This document shows positions 1 to 6,111 of a DNA stretch of 39,848 bases, piece by piece. The translations under genes were made by a program, and so were the position numbers. How positions within the stretch are numbered: position 1 is the first letter of the stretch; each line of letters opens with the position of its first letter. Source of the DNA: Verrucomicrobiales bacterium (lineage in GTDB: Bacteria > Verrucomicrobiota > Verrucomicrobiia > Verrucomicrobiales > DEV007); NCBI GenBank assembly GCA_029233965.1, contig JARGOP010000042.1, forward strand, positions 1 through 39,848. The letters are read 5' to 3'. The notes beneath the pieces were generated by a model. The model was not told where the DNA came from. It searched no databases and worked only from the letters and a program-made list of their open reading frames with translations.

Positions 1-52
1 CGACATTCGCGAGGGTTCCGATTTTGTGGACTAGTGATCCAATGGGAGACCC

Positions 53-69
53 CCCCGGCTCTGCCGGGG
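53..69. repeat. IS left-end hairpin
   Basis: Perfect 7-bp stem CCCCGGC/GCCGGGG with a 3-nt loop, about 90 bases before the transposase start. In IS200/IS605 elements such hairpins are recognised by TnpA as single strands; that role here is inferred from position. Confidence 0.65.
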
Positions 70-157
70 AGGCTATCAGAGTTTGACGTATCGTGCGGTC
101 TTCCTTGGGGTTTTGGGTTTGTGAGCCGACCAAAGCTACAAACCCAAAAGAGACCCC

Positions 158-613
158 ATGGAAGATTACAAGAGTCTGAGCCACACAAAGTGGCAATGCA
201 AATACCATGTCATATTCATCCCGAAATACCGGCGCAGGAAACTCTTCGGAGTGGTGCGGCGGGAACTTGGAGAAGTGTTTCACCGCCTTGCCGAGCAGAA
301 AGGCTGTCGGATCGAGGAGGGCCACATTATGCCGGACCACGTCCACATGCCGATCAGTATTCCGCCAAAGCCGGCGGTGTCGAGCGTGGTAGGATACATC
401 AAAGGAAAGAGTGCCATTCACGTGGCACGACACTTCCTAAAAAAGGATCGCAACTACGCTGGCCGGCGGTTGTGGGCGAGGGGATTCTTCATCGATCGTG
501 TTGGTCGAAACACGGAAGTTATCAGGAGATACATTCGAGAGCAGGAACGGGAAGACCGGCGATTGGATCAACTGGAGTTTCCTTTGAATAACCCAAACCA
601 GAACGAAAGCTAA
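158..613 (+). CDS. tnpA: IS200/IS605-family Y1 (HUH) transposase
   Basis: A 151-residue transposase of the single-strand, peel-and-paste type. The HUH metal-binding pair is visible as H61-V-H63 within PDHVHM, and the catalytic tyrosine is most likely Y125 in RRYIREQE, with Q129 four residues later. KYRRR near the N-terminus and RLWARGFF before the tyrosine helix are also family landmarks. Length is normal for the family and no stop or frameshift is seen, so it may be active. Flanking hairpins at 53-69 and 614-662 fit the element ends. The start ATG at 158 has only a weak purine stretch in front, as is common for low-expressed transposases. Overlapping ORFs in other frames are shadows. Confidence 0.93.
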   Translation: MEDYKSLSHTKWQCKYHVIFIPKYRRRKLFGVVRRELGEVFHRLAEQKGCRIEEGHIMPDHVHMPISIPPKPAVSSVVGYIKGKSAIHVARHFLKKDRNYAGRRLWARGFFIDRVGRNTEVIRRYIREQEREDRRLDQLEFPLNNPNQNES

Positions 614-662
614 AGCCGCTTTGAGCGGCTCACATTTCAAAAGCCTCCGGTTTCACCGGAGG
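614..662. repeat. IS right-end double hairpin
   Basis: Two adjacent stem-loops directly after the tnpA stop codon: 614-630 (7-bp stem, loop TTG) and 644-662 (7-bp stem CCTCCGG/CCGGAGG, loop TTTCA). The second is probably the TnpA recognition hairpin. Either could also stop transcripts entering from the element, though no T-tract follows. Confidence 0.6.
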
Positions 663-703
663 ATCATTACTCAACTTGTGGAGAACTCCTCATTCTGCGG
701 AGG

Positions 704-1414
704 ATGAGAGGTTCAGGGATGTTATGGTTCGGTGTCATGGGGATAGGCTTTCTTGGTGTCCTGCCGGACATGGCCGGAGCGCAGCGCGCCCAGAGTCGAT
801 CCCAGATCGAAAAGGAACTCATCCACCTCCGGGACTCTCTTCACGACGCTCATTTAGAATTGGCAAAGAAGGCGGATCGCATTACAGAGCTCGAGGAGCT
901 TCTCGCCAAAAGAAGCGGGGAAGTGCGCTCTTCCCGACAGGAAAGGGGGACTGAGAAGACGGTTTCGAAACCGGGAGAGCGCAAGGCGGCAATAACGGCG
1001 AAAACAACTCCGCCGAAACCGGTTGGTGAAAAACCTTCGAAACAGATGGGCGGGGAACCGGAAACTCGTAAGGAGCCGGTGCCAATCGCTCATGAGAGAG
1101 GGCTCGTCTTGAGGATTCCCTACGAGATCAATTCGGCAGTGAATTATGAAGGGAGGGAAAAGGCCCTTCAGTTTGTCCTGAATCATTTGGAAAAGCATCC
1201 CGCGACTCTTTTTTCCGTGGCCGGGTTTGCCTATGATTCGGAGTTTCGGGCCAAAGATCTTGATATCGCGAACAACCGCGCGCGTTTTCTTGCCGGTTAT
1301 TTGAAGATCCGGGGAGTGCCCGGCGATGCCTTGGCTCAGATCGAAGGGACGATTTCGGAGCGGCGGGGAGCGGCAGGGCGCTTCGTGATTATCGAAGCAA
1401 TCCGTGAACCTTAG
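704..1414 (+). CDS. Secreted protein with coiled coil and C-terminal OmpA-like domain
   Basis: A 236-residue exported protein. The first 26 residues form a signal peptide ending near AGA. Residues about 30-70 are heptad-rich and probably coiled coil. Residues about 75-125 are a basic, Pro/Lys/Glu-rich linker. The last 105 residues resemble an OmpA-type peptidoglycan-binding domain: a hydrophobic strand (LRIPYEINSA), the helix DIANNRARFLAGYLKIRGVP that matches the Nxx(L)xxxRAxxVxxYL helix, and a final strand GRFVIIEAI. The classical Asp before the helix is kept, but the domain is divergent. A second in-frame ATG at 719 has a better ribosome site (GAGAGG seven bases upstream), so the true start may be there. 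The gene begins about 40 bases after the IS element, so its original promoter may be displaced. It is likely periplasmic. Confidence 0.7.
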   Translation: MRGSGMLWFGVMGIGFLGVLPDMAGAQRAQSRSQIEKELIHLRDSLHDAHLELAKKADRITELEELLAKRSGEVRSSRQERGTEKTVSKPGERKAAITAKTTPPKPVGEKPSKQMGGEPETRKEPVPIAHERGLVLRIPYEINSAVNYEGREKALQFVLNHLEKHPATLFSVAGFAYDSEFRAKDLDIANNRARFLAGYLKIRGVPGDALAQIEGTISERRGAAGRFVIIEAIREP

Positions 1415-1631
1415 TCTTCTGTGAATGAGAGGGAAAAGGAGTGATTGAGGATTCCAGGAAGAGATTTCCCGGCAATTGAGGCTGTGGATTCAAAACGGAA
1501 TCGCAGGTATGGTGAAAAAAAATTCGCGATTGATAGGATTTGGACCTTTACGTGAAAGAATTAACTGTCGTAGACTCCGCGTGTTAGGCTGAGCTGGCCT
1601 CTCGCTTTGTTGAAAAACTCCCGAATCATTT

Positions 1632-2237
1632 ATGAAAGCATCACTCATTTTTGCCGCCGCACTTTTCGTCGGCCTTGTTTCTGTTCACGCCCAACAGCCC
1701 ATCACTCTTCAGGTTGGGGATGTTGATGTGAAGAAAATGGAAATCGAAGTCCAGAAAACGCCCAATTTTCAGGCGGGTGATGTGAAGACAAAGAATGTTC
1801 CGAATCCCCGCGACTGGCTGGAGGTCGAAGTGGAATTCACGGTCAAGGGTGATCCCAACAAGGTGGTTCCTGAACTGCTCTTCCGATACTATATCGGTTT
1901 CAAGGATCAGACCGGTGCCGGACGGGTCCTTTCGGGCGATGTCACTCACATCAACGTGGTGCCCGGCGAAGAGAACTTTTCTGCGGTGTATGTCGCGCCG
2001 AGTTCTCTCGGTGAAATCACCGGCGACTTTCGCAACTTCAGGGAAGGTGCGGTGGAGGCCGTCGGTGTTGAGATTTACTACAACGGCGTCATCGTCGGCG
2101 GTAAATCCACCGAATCAGGCAGCCGTGCCAAGTTTTGGCAGGCGCTGGGAACGCAGCCCGGAGTGCTTGGAAGAAATGAAACTCCATTTGCACTTCTCTG
2201 GATTGACCGCTATGCGGAGTCAGCAAAGAAACCTTAA
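1632..2237 (+). CDS. Amuc_1102-like secreted protein, first gene of pilus-like locus
   Basis: A 201-residue protein with a clear signal peptide (MKASLIFAAALFVGLVSVHA, cleavage near residue 20). The mature part is rich in alternating hydrophobic residues (WLEVEVEFTVKG, LLFRYYIGFKD, AVGVEIYYNGVIVGG), which suggests a beta-sandwich, and has few cysteines or charged clusters. I recognise no enzyme motif. The call rests mainly on position: it precedes a PilM-like gene and homologues of Amuc_1100, 1099 and 1098 in the same order as in Akkermansia. It is probably periplasmic or surface-exposed and may be an accessory part of the secretin or pilus complex. A gap of 217 bases separates it from the OmpA-like gene, so the operon promoter probably lies there; I could not fix its boxes. 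Confidence 0.72.
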   Translation: MKASLIFAAALFVGLVSVHAQQPITLQVGDVDVKKMEIEVQKTPNFQAGDVKTKNVPNPRDWLEVEVEFTVKGDPNKVVPELLFRYYIGFKDQTGAGRVLSGDVTHINVVPGEENFSAVYVAPSSLGEITGDFRNFREGAVEAVGVEIYYNGVIVGGKSTESGSRAKFWQALGTQPGVLGRNETPFALLWIDRYAESAKKP

Positions 2238-2291
2238 GCATTCTTTTTTCGCCGCTTGAGGATTTACGCTTTTTCATCACGATAACCGGAT

Positions 2292-4037
2292 ATGGCAGAA
2301 GATCGGATCATTACCCTGAACATTGGATCACAGCAGGTGACCGGAGCCGTTTTTTCGAAAACGGCTGGAGGCGGCCTGCGGCTCGAACGCCTTGAGCGTC
2401 GCGAGTTTGTCGGTGACCCTGCAGATACAGATGTTAGGAATTCACAGGGCGCTGCTGCCTTAAAGGAGATTGTCACCAGCCTGAAGGCCAAGGGAGCAAA
2501 GACAACGTATGTTGTTTCGTCCTTCCCGGTCCTGATGAAGTTTGCCAGCCTGCCCGCACTCGACGGAGAGCAGGTTGACCAGATTGTGGAGTTCGAGGCG
2601 CAGCAGCAGGTTCCGTACCCCATCAACGAGGTGGTCTGGGGATACCAGCTCATGGGGGATCCCGATGATATCGAGGTGGAAGTGGTTTTGGCCGCAGTGA
2701 AGTCCGACGAGCTCAATGAGATCGACGACATGGTCACCTCCGCCGGGCTTCGTTCCATGGGGGCGGAGGTTTCCCCCGTCGCAATGTATAATGCATTGCG
2801 CTTCAACTACTCCGATGTCGAGGGGACGACCCTCCTCGTCGATATCGGGGCTCGAACGACTGACATGATCTTCATGGAGGAAGGGAAGGTTTTTGTTCGG
2901 ACGGTGAAGATCGGGGGAGCCGATATCACAAGGGCGATCGCCAAAGAGTTTGGAAATGACTTCGGGGCGTCTGATTTCCGGAAGGTAGCGGATGGATTCG
3001 TTGCTCTCGGGGGGGCGTATGCCGATCATGAAGATCCTGAAATCGCAGGAATCTCGAAGGTGGTGAGAAATTCACTGACCCGCCTTCATTCCGAGATCAT
3101 GCGGACGATCAACTTCTATCGGAGCCAGCAGGCCGGGGCTGCTCCCACTTTTGTTCTCCTTTCGGGGGCATCGGCCGGGCTGCCGTTTATTCGTGAATTC
3201 TTCGCGGAGAAGCTCAGTCTCCCCGTGGATCATTTCAACGCTTTCCGGAATGTGACCGTGGCCGGTTCGGTGGACCGCGAATTGGTGCAGAGCAACGCAC
3301 ATTCCCTTGGTGACGTGGTGGGAAGTGCTATTGGTCGGGTCGGTGAAGTTCCTGTGGATGTTCTCCTGATGCCGGAATCGGTTCAGAAAGCGAAAGACCT
3401 CCAGAAGAGAAAACCGGCATTGATTCTTGCGGTGGCGGCACTTGCCGTTTTCCTGGGTGGTCTGGGTTTCTATTTTTCCAAGGCTTCCGAAGTCGCAATC
3501 GCCAAGGGGAATGATATTGAAGTGAAGGCGTTGGATTTGAAGAAATACAATGACACGATTGAAGCTTTGAAAGCTGATATTGAGAAAATCGACAGTCAGA
3601 AGAGCCCTTATGTGGACGCGGTGAAGCACCGGGTCTACTGGGTTCAGGTTTTCAACAAGCTCGCCGAGAAAATGGACGGGGATATTCTCTTCATGACAGT
3701 GCTTGAGCCTCTCTCGGAGGGGCGGCCGGTGATTGCAGATCAGGATTCGGATTTGCTTGCGGTGGCGGGCACAGTCGATGCAACGATTGATTCTTTCTCG
3801 ATTGAAGGTCTGTGGCGGGAGAATGCCGATGGCGGATCCAAGGTCGTGACGGATTATTTCAGCCGTTTGAAGGCGGATTCAGAGGACGAAACCAAAAGTG
3901 CGTTTTTCGCTCTTGAGGGAGTGGACATCGGTCAGATTATCGAAGTCGACGCAGGGACGGGTGATGATCGGTATGCGTATCCGTTCAAGATGGTTCTGCC
4001 CCTGCCGGAAGAAAATAAGGTGAAGTTCACGAAGTAG
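2292..4037 (+). CDS. pilM: PilM-like actin-fold protein fused to PilN-like membrane segment (Amuc_1101-like)
   Basis: A 581-residue protein. Residues 1-350 are a PilM/FtsA-type actin-like ATPase: phosphate loop LNIGSQQVTGAVF at the N-terminus, second phosphate motif LLVDIGARTTDM near 180-191, and adenosine motif LLSGASAGLPFI near 288-299. After a charged linker there is one transmembrane helix at about 375-394 (LILAVAALAVFLGGLGFYF), then a coiled-coil stretch (400-445) and a 135-residue domain expected in the periplasm. In classical type IV pilus systems PilM is soluble and binds the cytoplasmic tail of PilN, itself a one-helix protein with coiled coil and ferredoxin-like domain. The layout here is best read as PilM and PilN in one chain. 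It lies 54 bases after the Amuc_1102-like gene and 14 bases before the Amuc_1100-like gene, so co-transcription is likely. Confidence 0.85.
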   Translation: MAEDRIITLNIGSQQVTGAVFSKTAGGGLRLERLERREFVGDPADTDVRNSQGAAALKEIVTSLKAKGAKTTYVVSSFPVLMKFASLPALDGEQVDQIVEFEAQQQVPYPINEVVWGYQLMGDPDDIEVEVVLAAVKSDELNEIDDMVTSAGLRSMGAEVSPVAMYNALRFNYSDVEGTTLLVDIGARTTDMIFMEEGKVFVRTVKIGGADITRAIAKEFGNDFGASDFRKVADGFVALGGAYADHEDPEIAGISKVVRNSLTRLHSEIMRTINFYRSQQAGAAPTFVLLSGASAGLPFIREFFAEKLSLPVDHFNAFRNVTVAGSVDRELVQSNAHSLGDVVGSAIGRVGEVPVDVLLMPESVQKAKDLQKRKPALILAVAALAVFLGGLGFYFSKASEVAIAKGNDIEVKALDLKKYNDTIEALKADIEKIDSQKSPYVDAVKHRVYWVQVFNKLAEKMDGDILFMTVLEPLSEGRPVIADQDSDLLAVAGTVDATIDSFSIEGLWRENADGGSKVVTDYFSRLKADSEDETKSAFFALEGVDIGQIIEVDAGTGDDRYAYPFKMVLPLPEENKVKFTK

Positions 4038-4051
4038 AGCTGAAGGAGTAT

Positions 4052-5065
4052 ATGAACTACAAGGTTTGGTTAATTACATTTGGGATAGTCGCTGCGCTGG
4101 TTATCGGTGGTAGTGGGTTTTATGCGTTCTCCGGATACGGTAAGTATTCTGACGCACTGCAAAATTGGGATGACAAAGTGGGGACCATTGAAAGTCTTGA
4201 GCGGCGTGTTCCCTATCCGAATAAGGCGAACAGTGAGGCTTTGGGTGAGAAGGTCGCTCAATATGAACAGTCAGTTGAGGAACTCTTCAAGAGTCTCGAT
4301 ACGTTTCAGAGCCCTCTCGACACGACACTGACCGGTCCTGAGTTTCAGCGCAAGGTCAAGGATCGTGTTCAGGAGTTCCGCAAGTATGCCGAGGACGGAG
4401 GACTCGTGATCACCGACGCAAGTGATTTTCAGATGGGGTTTGATGCGTACAGCAATTCGATTCCGCCGCAGGATCTTGTGGCTGTTCTCGACTATGAACT
4501 CGGCGCAATCGACTACCTCCTGAGGTCGCTTGTTGATGTCGGTTCCTCAAGTCTCGTATCTTTCGAACGGGATCTCATTCCCGGCGAAGCCGGTGCGCCA
4601 AACGGCCATGAGAGCAGTGTCGTGCACAAGTATCCGGTCCGGCTGAGATTTTCCGGTCAACACGACTCGTTCCAGGCGCTGATTAATAAGTTGGCAAATG
4701 ACACCGCGTTTTTCTATGTCGTGCGGGTCCTGAAGGTCAGAAACGAGGTAACGGAGGGGCCCGTCAAACTGACGGCCGCGCAGCAATCAAGTCTCCCGAT
4801 GTTTGAAAATCCGAACACGAAGGAGGTCGCATCCTTTGAGCGTCTTGAGGAGTGGGGGTATCCTACGGTAAGTGATGAAGAACTTGCGACCGTTGCCCGT
4901 GAAAATGGCTTCATTTCCTCCGCGAAGGATGCAAGAGTCCTCATGGGCCAGGAGAACCTCAATGTCTTCATGGTCGTAGATGTTGTGAGATTTATCAGTC
5001 CGGAAGAGATGGCGGCAAACGAAAAAACAAAGGCAGAGGACGATAGAGGAGGGCGCAAGCGATGA
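4052..5065 (+). CDS. Amuc_1100 homologue, PilO-position inner-membrane protein
   Basis: A 337-residue protein with a single N-terminal membrane anchor (residues about 5-27), then coiled coil (about 35-90) and two alpha/beta periplasmic regions. Several stretches match what I remember of Akkermansia Amuc_1100: EF-Q-K motif then LVITDASDFQMGFDAYS (Amuc: ILITDTSSWLGFQVYS), FFYVVRVLKVRNE (Amuc: YLFTVNSIRIRNE), and MGQENLNVFMVVDVVRF near the C-terminus (Amuc: MGKEQVFVQVSLNLVHF). One membrane helix followed by coiled coil and a ferredoxin-like domain is also the PilO plan, and the gene sits in the PilO position. A purine-rich ribosome site (GAAGGAG) precedes the ATG. It overlaps the next gene by four bases (ATGA), so translation is probably coupled. 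Amuc_1100 is known as an outer-surface protein that signals through host TLR2; no host role can be inferred here. Confidence 0.85.
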   Translation: MNYKVWLITFGIVAALVIGGSGFYAFSGYGKYSDALQNWDDKVGTIESLERRVPYPNKANSEALGEKVAQYEQSVEELFKSLDTFQSPLDTTLTGPEFQRKVKDRVQEFRKYAEDGGLVITDASDFQMGFDAYSNSIPPQDLVAVLDYELGAIDYLLRSLVDVGSSSLVSFERDLIPGEAGAPNGHESSVVHKYPVRLRFSGQHDSFQALINKLANDTAFFYVVRVLKVRNEVTEGPVKLTAAQQSSLPMFENPNTKEVASFERLEEWGYPTVSDEELATVARENGFISSAKDARVLMGQENLNVFMVVDVVRFISPEEMAANEKTKAEDDRGGRKR

Positions 5066-6027
5066 AAGAAAAGTGGCATACTGTAGTGTTGGTTTTGATT
5101 GGCGTTATCGTCATTGGAGTTTCGGGATTCATTGCAATGGGGGCCCTGGGATTTAATGAGCGCTTCTTCTTGAATTCGGCGACCCCGAACGATGAGCAAC
5201 CGCCCACAGACGAGGCTGTTGCGCGAATTGCCCGGCAGTTCGTCGAGTCTACGCAGTCGTGGGAGACGCCTGTGATTGGAAATCCAGCGAAGGAGGTTCC
5301 GCTGTTTGTCTCCGTGCCCATTGTGGAGTCGGGCGGAAACCTGATTGATATGAGCGATCCCGGAGCCATCCAGCTTCGCCCGCCCGTTTCCAACGCCTGG
5401 CTCCTCGAAAACGGCCTCGATTTTCTGAATTCCGGAGTGCTCTCCCAGGATCCTGATGGTGATGGGTTCACTAATCTGGCGGAGTGGAATGACAAGACTG
5501 CTCCCGCGGATGAGACGTCTCATCCACCCTACGCGGATAAACTCGTGTTTCATTCGCGGCAGCAGCAGGAGTATATTCTGCGCTTTTCGGCCCGCCCTGA
5601 TTCGGAACGCTTTCAGATCATGAAGCTTCCGTCCGTAAAGTGGCCCGGTCGGGATAATTTTTATTTGAGGGTTGGTGAGGCCTCCGAGGATCAAAAGTTC
5701 AGGGTTGATGGTTTCGAAGAGAGGAGAGAACGGAATAATGTCGGGATTGAAGCGGATGCTTCTATCGTGAAAGTCACGTATCTTCCTGACGGTAAATCGT
5801 ATGATTTGGTCCGCAACGTCGACACCATTATTCCAACTTTCTTTGCGGAGTTAGAGTTCTCACTTGATCCCGGTGAGCGGTTTTATGTTAAAGAGGGGGA
5901 TGCTTTTAACATCGTGAAAGACGCTGAGACCAAATATCGTCTTACCAAGGTGAACGAGGACTCCGCTGTTATCACGTATCAGACAGGCACCGATCCTGAG
6001 CAAACCATAGAAATTAAGAAGAAGTAA
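5062..6027 (+). CDS. Amuc_1099-like membrane-anchored protein with EF-hand-type loop (PilP position)
   Basis: A 321-residue protein with one N-terminal membrane helix (residues about 7-29, LVLIGVIVIGVSGFIAMGAL). Residues 130-141 (DPDGDGFTNLAE) form a textbook 12-residue calcium loop with D130, D132, D134 and E141 at coordinating positions 1, 3, 5 and 12. The rest is beta-rich. The final 50 residues (from FYVKEGDAFNI through YRLTKVNEDSAVITYQ) resemble the small homology-region fold of PilP and GspC that docks onto secretin N-domains. The start overlaps the preceding stop as ATGA. Four bases after its stop lies a TTG that could begin the secretin gene. It probably spans the periplasm between inner-membrane PilN/O-like proteins and the secretin; this is inferred from gene order and fold resemblance, not from a recognised full-length family. 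Confidence 0.75.
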   Translation: MKEKWHTVVLVLIGVIVIGVSGFIAMGALGFNERFFLNSATPNDEQPPTDEAVARIARQFVESTQSWETPVIGNPAKEVPLFVSVPIVESGGNLIDMSDPGAIQLRPPVSNAWLLENGLDFLNSGVLSQDPDGDGFTNLAEWNDKTAPADETSHPPYADKLVFHSRQQQEYILRFSARPDSERFQIMKLPSVKWPGRDNFYLRVGEASEDQKFRVDGFEERRERNNVGIEADASIVKVTYLPDGKSYDLVRNVDTIIPTFFAELEFSLDPGERFYVKEGDAFNIVKDAETKYRLTKVNEDSAVITYQTGTDPEQTIEIKKK

Positions 6028-6111
6028 GAGTTGACAGTTAGGCGTTATTCTGGTTTTCATGTCCTTTCTCTCGTAGTCGTTCTTAGGAAACCGCTTGAGC
6101 CATATAATTTT

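Larger units (their letters stand above)
47..670 (+). mobile_element. IS200/IS605-family insertion sequence, single transposase
   Basis: A compact element of about 0.62 kb. The left end has a hairpin at 53-69 (arms CCCCGGC and GCCGGGG, loop TCT). One transposase gene follows at 158-613. The right end has two hairpins, at 614-630 (AGCCGCT/AGCGGCT) and 644-662 (CCTCCGG/CCGGAGG). Subterminal hairpins without terminal inverted repeats or target duplication are the IS200/IS605 pattern. Exact ends cannot be fixed without an empty site. No tnpB is present. Confidence 0.8.

Noticed and set aside
34-591. Long ORF overlapping the transposase gene in another frame
   Set aside because: It is a shadow: the 158-613 frame carries all HUH transposase motifs.
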